A stretch of 64,000 nucleotides of DNA, from assembly GCA_033816765.1 (NCBI GenBank), contig CM066291.1, positions 2,852,001 to 2,916,000 of the forward strand. Reading direction: 5' to 3'. The notes below the pieces were generated by a model, which ran no database searches, was not told the origin of the DNA, and was given only the letters and a program-made list of their open reading frames with translations. Within the stretch, counting starts at the first letter, position 1; each line of letters begins with the position of its first letter. Shown here piece after piece: positions 23,169-32,400 of this stretch. The translations under genes and the position numbers were made by a program. This stretch comes from Nothopassalora personata. Taxonomy: Eukaryota > Ascomycota > Dothideomycetes > Mycosphaerellales > Mycosphaerellaceae.

Positions 23169-24574
23169 CACCCCCTTAGCTCGTGCGGCTTGTAGGTGAA
23201 TAAGCTAATCGCATGTGATCGCGTGCTCCTATCTATCACCTATCACCCTACCTACCTACCTTATAACGTTAGGCTTCGTTGCTGCGTGCTTATTGGAGCT
23301 CTATTATAAGCTACATAGTAGGGCGCTAAGTTAGCGTTTTAGGTAAGGCTATTGTCCTAGCCTTACATCCCTATTCACAATCTTACTAAGTCCCTTATAC
23401 TATAGTTAACCTATATAATAGGTTCTGAACGATGTGAATCTTGTCCGGTAGGGTAGCTAAGCTATTCTTGTAGCACTGAACGGCAAGGCGTGCTATCTCC
23501 CTACATTTTAACGGACATGTGAGGTTGTGAGTTCGAGTCCTAGGGGTTATTATATCTGCTGAATTTATTACTTGGCCTATCGTCCGCTTCAATGTCCGCT
23601 CTATTATTCTTAATCAAAATCCTAGGTGTTATAGTACGCTGTTGCTTCGGCAATTAGGGTGCCTTGCTGCTATCTAATAACCGCGCACATATGACTTCGG
23701 TCACGGTCTTAGAGAACTCCGCTTCCTGCCTTAGGTAGAGATTACCATTTAGCTACGTCCTAGTAGGAGCTCTTTTACCTAATGAAAGGTCTTTACAGCT
23801 TATAAAGGCCTTATCTTTTTGCTTAGGGTAAGGGTAATCCTAGCGACGGTGGTGCTATAGGTGCTACACGCCTAGCGGGTGGAGATGCTGTCTCTAAGTA
23901 AGGTAAGGACGATAATAGAGGCATCGATGATGTTATAACGATCGTTATAATATAGTAACGGAGGTAGTAATAGTAATGCTGCTAGTAGCGAGGTTAATAG
24001 TGTTTCGGCGCCTATAATTAGCTACGCCGTTATAGGTGCTTATGCGCTACACCGCTACTAGTAATAGGGGCGTTTCCGGTCCTTTTACTATAGGCTAATA
24101 GGAGTCCGAGAAACACCTAGTAATAATAGTGCTAGGGCAGCGCCGGTAAATAGTGGACGCTTGCTCTAGCGGTAGCGGCGCTAGCGGCGCTAGGCGGTAG
24201 TACGGAGCCGGTAGAGGAGACAGTAGTACCGAACATACTATACAGCCTCTACCGGTCTATGTTAGTTAAAGAAAGAGGAAGGTTTAGAACTAAAGAGGTG
24301 TTTTTATGCAGTCCTACTACTAGTTCCTTCCTATTTTAGCATAAAAAGGATAAAAGGGAAGTCGCATCTATCCGAATGCGGAAGGAGAGGCATGATGGAA
24401 GCAGCGCTTAGTAGTGGCTAATTACTATGTCGTGCATGCTATAATGCGCCGAGAAGAGGAGTCCTGTAGTTAAAGCCTAGTGCTAGTAACTGTCGAGAAG
24501 AGCTACTAGTGTAGTAGGTCTACGTATCTTAAGCGTTATCATTACCTCCTAAGGTAATACGGCCAGTGTTAGCA
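23169..24574. other. unexplained 1.4 kb between Copia RNase H and its 3' LTR
   Basis: Copia elements normally have little sequence here. The block has no recognisable domain. One open stretch on the minus strand (23395-23592) gives a 65-residue peptide with no known motif. Part of the block is less RIP-mutated than the flanks. It may be untranslated sequence, a degraded extra gene or another insertion. Confidence 0.4.
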
Positions 24575-24786
24575 TCTATAGTAGGCGCTAAGGAGCGTAG
24601 ATCTACGCCTTCCTTAGCTATGTTAAGCAGCTTTACGAAGTGCTTATGCTTTTGTAGTGGCAGTAGCTTAGTGAGCCTATCTGTAGGCATGTCGTTAGTA
24701 TTAAGATACCGAATCTCGATATCTCCTCGTTAGTCTCTCTAGCGGAGCTAATAGTAATAGATGTTAACATAGCGCAGCTTAGTATT
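24575..24786 (-). pseudogene. Copia RNase H, C-terminal piece
   Basis: The minus strand gives IEIRYLNTNDMPTDRLTKLL, then LQKHKHFVKLL, the usual end of a Copia RNase H. It is separated from the rest of the domain by the retroposon at 24801-25562. Confidence 0.75.
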
Positions 24787-24800
24787 AAGCTTTTGCCCTT

Positions 24801-25562
24801 GTCGTCCTATAGAGAGCGCCTTCACGCGGCGGACGACGTAAGTATCTTCGTTACGACGAAGAGAAACTAAGACTCTCTCTCTCGAAAAATACAAGCCTAC
24901 TCGACTCGAAACAAGAAAAGACAGGTCGGACGAACCGAACGAACGAGATACGCTCAAAATCTACAAACAAGAACTCCGGAACTGCGAGAAGGGAAAGCGA
25001 CGTACATAGCGTACACGTCGCTCGAACAACGAAGGCGCTGTCTACCTGTCGTCCCGGCAAACCACGTAAACTGCCGGCTGGAACCAAGAGAGGCGTTTAG
25101 GGGCGCAAACCACGTATACTGCACGGCTGGAACCAAGAGAGGCCGAGGGGGGGACGACAGCGAGGCCACTGCGACCGAGGAGCTACACTCGAGACCGGAG
25201 AACGCGACTGGATTTGAAACAGAGGCAACGGGTGTTTCTTGGGATTTTGCTCGGTGCGTACGGGTACGGCCGGCTTGGCTTTTTAAAACAAGAACGAGAC
25301 ACGGGCGCAAAACTTGTCTCGCCCGGGGCAAGGCGACAAACCGCAATTCTCGACAAGACACGACTACCGGGTACGCGCGTACTACGCCGCAATATATTCG
25401 ATTTACGGTTCGAATAGCGAGCGTTGCTCGCATCTTTTAAGGAGTTTTTACGTCCGGGGTACGACGGGGCTTTTCTCCTTCTCTCAAATTTTGGTCTCGT
25501 TCTCGAGACCCGTGTTGCATAGTCTTTGACTCAAATAGCACGTTAATGGAATAATCAATCAA
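24801..25562 (+). mobile_element. 762-bp non-autonomous retroposon, copy 2
   Basis: This is the second copy of the element at 4572-5332, in opposite orientation and almost identical. It is flanked by GCTTTTGCCCTT at 24789-24800 and 25563-25574 (12 bp, or 14 if the ambiguous AA is included). The 5' end GTCGTCC can pair with GGACGAC about 30 bases downstream. The 3' end carries the short ATCAATCAA tail. A GGTTCGAAT sequence near 25406 resembles a Pol III B box, but no convincing A box precedes it. It is unmutated inside a RIP-affected host element. Confidence 0.87.
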
Positions 25563-25574
25563 GCTTTTGCCCTT

Positions 25575-25801
25575 ACTAGTTAATAAGTCGAATAGTCTAG
25601 GTGTTATTACAGTACAGGTGTGTACACTAGTTGAACTCGAGATAGATCTCGGCGAAGATGCGTTCCCACTAGATTAGCTCTAATGCCGCTTATAATAGGC
25701 TAAGGAGTTCGGCTTCGGTTAAGGACTTAGTAACAGTAATCTACTTAGAGGCTTTGTAATCGACTAGTCCGCCGAACAGCATAAAGATCCATCCGCTAGA
25801 G
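25575..25801 (-). pseudogene. Copia RNase H, central piece
   Basis: The minus strand reads GWIFMLFGGLVDYKASK, then ITVTKSLTEAELLSLL, the conserved Copia RNase H segment around the catalytic glutamate. It is flanked by the solo LTR on its right and the retroposon on its left. Confidence 0.75.
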
Positions 25802-25806
25802 CTAGT

Positions 25807-26155
25807 TGTTAGGAACCGCTGTACGTTATCACAACTCGGGCTTGGATCTTTGCAGGGATGTCTCAATCAGTTATGAAGGTAGTGGTTCCAAACAGTATAT
25901 GGTGTATACTTGAAATGAGTTGAGCACGAGGCTCCTATCTACTTGCAAAAGAGCGTCGTCTATATAGTGCCATGTCTTGGCGACTGGTTGGTCGAGCACG
26001 ACCTGGTCGGTCGACCAGTCGGTCGATCCGGGTGAGTCACTGGTCGACCCGAGTAGCTCGATCACGACTGCTCGACTGCTGCCTATCCGACTGCCAGGAT
26101 ACGCTATAGTCCGTCCAGTAAGACTCCTCCACGTTGTCTTGTCCGAACCGTAACA
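25807..26155 (-). mobile_element. solo LTR (349 bp), unmutated
   Basis: TG...CA termini (TGTTAGGAACC to CCGTAACA on the plus strand) are flanked by a perfect CTAGT duplication at 25802-25806 and 26156-26160. On the minus strand it shares a core with the solo LTR at 61405-61745, including ACATGGCACTATATAGACGA, a likely TATA box, and CTCGTGCTCAACTCA. Upstream of that core lies a cluster of GGTCGACC-type palindromic repeats. Confidence 0.9.
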
Positions 26156-26349
26156 CTAGTCCTATCGACGTTTATGCCGTAGGAGGCATCTAATACGCTA
26201 AAGAATTCATAGTTCTTACCGAGATGTTTAGGCTAACTATGTAGGCTAGTAATGTGCTTACTAGCGCTATATATAAGGTAGAGGTTCTTAGTCTCTAGGA
26301 GGTAGCGCAAGCACTAATCCGTAAGCTTTAGATGTGTGTCCGTTGGCTT

Positions 26350-27560
26350 AGTTAGGTACTACGAGAGTATAGACAGGGAAAAGGCGATGTCTAGGCGTGT
26401 GTGCGTTACTACGAAGTTTAGAGACCTAATGCGTTGTTAGTACGTAAGAATCTACATAGCGTCTACGATATAACCCTCGGGCACCGTCTAGTCGAGGTGT
26501 TAATCCACTAGCACATTAGTCTTACGTGCGCTAGTGGATATACTAAACTTAGCAGCGAGCTTCTCTATGTAGTCCTCTTATAAGAGCTATAGTAGTCTCT
26601 TTTACCGGTCTCGTGTTACCTTAATTCCTAAGAACTAGGTTAGATCTCCGAGCTCGTGCATCTCGTATACGTTAAGAAGCTGTTACTTAATGTGTGCCGT
26701 ATAGGCCTTATTCTTACGATAGTAGAGCATAACTAGGTCGTCTACGTAGAAGAAGAACATAACCTTATCGTTATAATAGATACACTTAGAGTCTAATAGG
26801 GGAACTAGGCCTAAAGAGGAGAGCGTTGTAGTAAGGGAGTTGTACTAAAGGAGAGGGGATTCCTTAAGTCCGTAGAGAGCCTTAACTAGTTTAAGAGTAT
26901 AGCTAGATCCATCCGATGGTCGGTCGATTCTAGGAGGTGGTTGCAGGTACATAGTATACGGCAGGTCCGAATTTAGAAAGGCATTTACAACATTAAACTG
27001 TTTAGCTTCTAGGTCGAAGCTCGCGGCTATAGCACAGTAGAGGCGGAACATACTTACTAGCAGTGTAGCGGCGTATGTATCCAAGTGTGTGCCCTATAGA
27101 TCGCCTCTTACGCATAGCCGGGCCTTAAAGCTCTTTAGCATGCTATACTTATCTAGCTTGTACTTGTACACCCACTTTAGCGGTAGTAGTAGCTAAAGTC
27201 CCTCCTCTTCTTACTAAGCATTATAATCCTTCTCTTACTAAGTTGCCTATTTGAATGTGCTAGTAGAGATTGCCTTAGCAAACTCCTTAGCTATAGCTTC
27301 ACGCTATTATTAGGCGAAGCGGTGCTTTATAGCGGCACGGTAGTTTAGAGGTTCGGGCGGAAGGTTATCGCGGTGCATCGACGTAATAGTGTTAACACGG
27401 CGTAGAGGAGAGAAGTCGCGTATACGTTCGGATCGAAGGACATCGTGGTACTTACGGCCTAGATAACGAGGTCTCTAGCGGATGCCCGCTATCTAGCTAA
27501 TAATAACGTTAGCAACCATAATATTGTGCAGAGCATAGTAGAAGTAGGCCGTTCTAAGTC
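26350..27560 (-). pseudogene. Copia reverse transcriptase, degraded
   Basis: An open stretch at 26845-27084 gives TYAATLLVSMFRLYCAIAAS, then FDLEAKQFNVVNAFLNSD and KLVKALYGLKESP, canonical Copia RT blocks. The remainder is broken by RIP stops. It belongs to the element at 22943-38104. Confidence 0.8.
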
Positions 27561-28013
27561 TCTTGCCGGATCCGGTAAGGGCGTAATTAGTATTAGCGGA
27601 AAAGTTATCCATTTAGCTAAGTTCTTCGAAGGGGATTATAGGCGGAGCGGTAGCGACATTTAAAGTCGTCGAAGCATCTACTATAAGCTCCTTACGATCT
27701 TCCTCTATAAGGGCATCTATTAACTGCTGTTACAGTGTGTTGATGTACTGTTATTTAGACGCGTCACTGTTGTTTACCGCGTTATTATTGTAGTTAGAGT
27801 TCTCTATACTCTTATTAGTCGCTAGTTTGACCCCGGATTTAACCTAGTCTCGTGAAAGTGTAGGGGTTATAGCGTTATTTGTTAATAGCTAATCAAGTGG
27901 CTAGAAACTGCTGTTACCTTTAGGTTGGTTGAATGTTGCTAGCGCTCGGTGTTGTGGCTAGTGTGGTTTATGCCTAAGCAGTAATTGTTAATGGGCGTGT
28001 TAACGAGGGTTTT

Positions 28014-28210
28014 TGTTAAGGGGATGTCGCAATGTATAGCACGCCCACGACCTGCCAGTCGTAGATGAACTAATTCTTGCCTTTTGTTCAAGACGCATCG
28101 CGCGTCGCAAGGTGTACTCATGCGTGTCACGTGCGGCTTGGCAGCCGGTCGCGACCGCATGTCACATGCAAGGCCACATGTAGGGGTTAGCCACTGGGCT
28201 GCCCCTTACA
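28014..28210 (-). repeat. 3' LTR of the intact Ty3 element (197 bp)
   Basis: It runs from TGTTAAGGGG to CCCCTTACA on the plus strand, with TG...CA ends. It reads identical to 34646-34842. Confidence 0.96.
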
Positions 28211-28214
28211 ATTG

Positions 28215-28225
28215 CCTCCCCTCCC
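28215..28225 (-). promoter_or_regulatory. polypurine tract
   Basis: On the element's sense strand GGGAGGGGAGG lies four bases from the 3' LTR. This is the expected position and composition for the plus-strand primer of reverse transcription. Confidence 0.75.
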
Positions 28226-28380
28226 GTGCGAGCTGTCCTCAGCTCGCTAGTTGCTACGTAGAGGCTCCTATGTACTTCCAGAACCATAGTTGCTATGCGG
28301 CCCACATGCGGGTTGCGTGCGTGTCGTCATGTAGGTGTAGGTGAGTGAGGCTTGGTTGCCATGCCGACGCAGCTGGTTAG

Positions 28381-28420
28381 GGGCATAAAACTCCAGCCCA
28401 ACCCAGCCCTTTCTCAGCAC
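28381..28420 (+). promoter_or_regulatory. putative core promoter of the antisense cargo gene
   Basis: A TATA-like GCATAAAAC lies near 28384. It is followed by a C/T-rich initiator region (CCCTTTCTCAGCACG) about 100 bases before the ATG at 28518. The layout is typical of fungal promoters. It is separate from the LTR and lies on the opposite strand to gag-pol. Confidence 0.45.
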
Positions 28421-28495
28421 GCTCCCCAGCTCATCACCTTCGCCACACCACCACCACGCACCCGCACCGCACCATCATCGCAAGCGCCTCGCCAG

Positions 28496-28520
28496 CATCA
28501 TCATCATCATCATCATCATG
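28496..28520 (+). repeat. CAT trinucleotide microsatellite at the cargo start codon
   Basis: About eight CAT units run directly into the ATG of the antisense cargo gene, so the last unit supplies the AT of the start codon. Length changes would alter the 5' leader. Confidence 0.85.
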
Positions 28521-29288
28521 TCTGCCGTGCCCTCCTCGCCGCCATTCTCTGGCCGCTCCGCCTCCTCCAGCAGCACCAGCAGCGACAGCACCACCAGCGC
28601 CGCAGAAGACGAGCGCCGCCAGGCGGCTCTGGTGCGCGACGCACCCAGAACGCCTGGTGGTCGCAAGCGACCAGCATCACCCTCGCAGCCACCAACGCCC
28701 TCGCCAGCCACCAAGCTCTCGCAGAGAATCAACATGTGCATGCGGTGCCTCCCGTACTTCGTCAGGGGTAAGTCTCCACGCGCGTCGCCTGCGATTCGCA
28801 TGCTAACCACTTGCTAGACGAGGCCGATGACTGTGATAGTGTCACCACCGGCGAGCTCCTGAAGAAGTGTGGCCGCTGCAGGCGCAGCAAACACAGCTGC
28901 GTGCCCAACACCAGCCACGCCATCGCCTCGCTGGTGAGCCGCCTGCGCGCCGCGCGGTCCCAGCGCGACTTCCTCACGGCCATGATGGGCCAGGCGCCCA
29001 CAGACCTCCAGCAGCAGGAGCTGGTGGAGCAGATCCGCCTGTGTGCCCAGCTGGGCAACGACATCAAGGAGGTAAGTCGCTGCTTCGCTCGTGCGAGTCG
29101 ACTGCTACTCGCGGGGGAGGGCTCTAGTGCGTCCCCTGTGCTTCGGCTGACCCTTCCTATAGGCCATCAGGCAGTTCAATGCCTACAAGCACAAGCGTGC
29201 CGGGGAGACCCGCATGCGTGCCTCCGCCGCCGCCGCCACCACTGCCGACCAGGCATTCTTGCCTGAGTCACTGCGTGACGACAACTGA
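28518..29288 (+). CDS. antisense cargo gene of the Ty3 element, zinc-cluster-like protein
   Basis: This is a three-exon gene (28518-28767, 28818-29071, 29163-29288) encoding 209 residues, antisense to gag-pol. The introns are 50 and 91 bp with GTAAGT donors, AG acceptors and CTAAC/CTGAC branch points, and all exon phases agree. The N-terminus is Ser/Pro-rich. Residues about 75-115 hold six cysteines, C-X2-C-X11-C-X11-C-X2-C-X6-C (CMRC...CGRCRRSKHSC). This resembles, but does not fit, the Zn(II)2Cys6 spacing. A predicted helical segment follows (LVSRLRAARSQRDF). I recognise no named family. A role in nucleic-acid binding or regulation is inference. A degraded relative at 18970-19760 shows that the gene is a long-term part of the family. 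Confidence 0.85.
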
Positions 29289-29422
29289 GGCGCTCGCCTC
29301 ACACGCTGCTCGCGGGCTCCTCGCCTGCTACCACTCTGCGTGGCCCCTGGTGGGCGCGCCACTCTTCAGCTTTTGTTTTGTTTATAGTTGAGAAAAGTTT
29401 TGTTTGTGCTCCAGTGCCAGTC

Positions 29423-32400
29423 TCATTTGCTTCTCCTTGACGCCTCATAGCCGGCTACCATGCGATCCGCATTCGCGAGGCCCTCCGCCGGTTCCCAGCT
29501 GTTGTACTCCTCTGGCCAGTCCTTCCACTGGACTAGATACTGCAGCTTGCCCTTGCGCTTACGCCTATCCAGCACTGCCTCTACCTCATACTCTCCGTCC
29601 TCATTAGCTAGAGGGGGTACGGGTCCATCCTCATCGCTACCGATATACGGCTCGAGGAGAGAGACATGGAAGACGTTGTGGAGCCTTGAGTCGGCTGGTA
29701 GCGCTAGGCGGTACGCCTGCGAACCGACAGCGTCCGTAATGCGGTATGGGCCGATGAACTTCGGACCCATCTTCTTCTTTGGCACTGCCAACTTGAGGTT
29801 CTTCGTTGACAACAGGACTAAGTCACCTACGCGGTAGGTCTTGGCTTGGTGGGTCTTGTTGTAGTAGCGAGCCTGGCTTTCTGCTGCAGCCTTCCATCGC
29901 TCCTCGAGTGTAGCGCGTAGTTTTCGCATGCGACTCGCAGCTGTTACCGCTGCTGGTACTTCCCCCCCCTGGGTCTCGTCTCGAGATCCAGTTGGTGCAG
30001 GGGCAATCTCAGGTCGCCAACCGTGCGCTATTTCGAACGGACTCATCCGCAGTGTTGGGTGGATGCTGTTATTAGCTGCGAATTCAGCAACTGCAAGCCA
30101 CTCAGCCCACTCAGTTTGATTGTCACTGCAGTAACAACGAAGGTATTGTTCGAGGGTTTGGTTTGCCCTCTCAGTTTGGCCGTCAGTCTGAGGGTGAAAG
30201 GCCGTGGATAGCTTGCGCTTCACACGCGCCTCGAAGCAGAAGTCACTCCAAAACTGACTAGTGAAGACCGGACCTCGGTCGCTCACTATGCCTGACGGGA
30301 CACCATAGTGTCGCACGACTTCGTCTCGCAGGAGCCTCGCAAGCTCCACGGCTGTGCAAGTCTTCGTCGTCGGGATGTACAAGCTCATTTTTGAGTAGCG
30401 ATCGACTATCACTAGGATCGCATCATACACGCAACCGGCTCGCGTGCTTGGAGGTAGGTCCGTAATGAAATCCATGGTGATTTCCTGCCACGGTCGCTCC
30501 GGTCTAGGAAGCGGTTGCAGCTCGCCGTAGGGTCGATGGCGCCTCGCCTTCGAACCCTGGCAGGTTCTGCAGGCTTGGACGTATTGTTTCACGTCCGTGC
30601 TAAGTGAGTCCCACCAATAATTACGTCGCAACAGCTCTTCAGTCTTGGTCCTTCCAAAGTGACCCGCGAGGACGTCGTCGTGGTGCATGCGAATCAGATG
30701 CGACCTGATTGCGTGATCCCTGGGTACCACGATCGCGTCTCCGCAGTACACAAGGTCATCCTTCACATGCCATCCCTTGGCGTCCCTCGCGCTTGGCGCC
30801 TGCGCCAAGCATGCGACACACTGGTCGTCTTGCTGCTGCGCGATCTTCATCAAGAGTGGGATCAACTCACCCGTCGAGCTGTAAGCTTGACCCTGTATCA
30901 CTGCAGCGCACACTGCTGCTGGTAAAGACGGCTTGTCTTGATGGGGAAGGTCACCTCTCCGCATTGCCATCGCCGCGCCTATGTCGCCCTGCATCGCCTC
31001 GCAGGTGGCAAGCACGCGCTTCACCGTCGGCTCGCTTGTCCCTTCCAGAGACTCCTTCCAGAAAGACAGCTTACTTTGCAAGGTAGGCAGCAAGTTCGAA
31101 GTTTGTTGCGTTATGGCTGCGTAGTCACTGCGTCTCGAAGGCGCGTCGGCTGGGTTAGTCTTACCCGGCCGATGCTCCACTACAAAATCAAAAGACTGCA
31201 GGAACGTAGCCCATCGAGCTTGCCGCCCATTCAGCTGCTTTACTGTCATGAAGCCCTGTAGGTTAGCGTGGTCGACTAGCACTCGCACCGCATGCGTAGC
31301 GCCCTCCAAGTATGGCCTCCAATGCTTGAAAGCCTCAACCACTGCAAGTAGCTCCTGATCGTGCGTCTCGTAGTTGCACTCAGCTGGTATCATCTTGCGT
31401 GAATAGAACGCGATGGGATGCCACTCAGCACCAAACAATTGGGATATGATACCTGCGATCGCGAAACCTGAGGCATCCGTCTCGACTCGCGTGCGCAGCG
31501 CAGGATCGAAGTGCCTAAGTATTGGTGCACCTAAGAATCCGGCCTTAAGCTGTCGAAACGCCTGCTCTTCGCTTAAGGTCCACGTGAGAGGGCCGTGCTT
31601 CTTGCCGTCCTTGGATCCCTTTAGCAGGTCCGTTAGGGGCTTGCAGACCCTTGAGTATCCTTCTATAAAACGCCGGTAGAAGTTGCAAAACCCAAGGAAG
31701 GACTGGACCTCATGAAAGGTCGTAGGTGTAGGCCATTCCTCGATAGCGGCTACCCTGCTCCTGTCCATCGACACGCCTGCGGCGCTCACGACAAACCCAA
31801 GGAACTCTGCACTCTCCTGGAAGAAGTGACACTTCTTAGGGTTTGCGAACAGGGCAAACTTTCGTAGCCTCTCCAGCACCGCGCGTACGGCTCGCACGTG
31901 TGCCTCACGCGTCTCGCTGTAGATGAGGATATCATCTAGGTAGACCACGCAAATGTCATCAACTAAGCCGGTCAGCGCCTTGTTGATATACCCTTGAAAG
32001 GTTGCCGGTGCGTTGGTTAACCCGAACGGCATCACCAGGTACTCGTAGTGTCCGTATCGCGTGCGAAACGCAGTCTTCCACTCATCGCCTCGCTTAATAG
32101 GGATACGATGGTAGGCGTCCTTCAAATCGATTGTAGTGAAGAACCTGGAACCTGATAGCCTATCTAGCGTCTCGCTGATTAGGGGCAGGGGGTATCGGTT
32201 CTTCACTGTAATCTCATTCAGGCCTCTGTAATCAACACAGAGCCTAAGAGTGCCATTCTTCTTTGGCACGAACAGGATAGGCGCACCCGCCTCGCTTGCG
32301 GACCGCCTAATCCACCCCTTCTCCATTGCTTGCGCAAGGTACTCCTTCAAGGCCTCCAACTCAGTCAAGGACTGGTGGTACAGCGGCTTGAAAGGGGGTT

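Noticed and set aside
23500..23545. tRNA-like T-loop (GAGTTCGAGTCC)
   Set aside because: The arms do not pair into a T stem and no acceptor or D arm can be drawn, so it is not called as tRNA or SINE.
28352..28771. 139-residue frame with a His run over the cargo gene
   Set aside because: It is an out-of-frame reading through the CAT repeat and exon 1, without an ATG at its start and without intron support.
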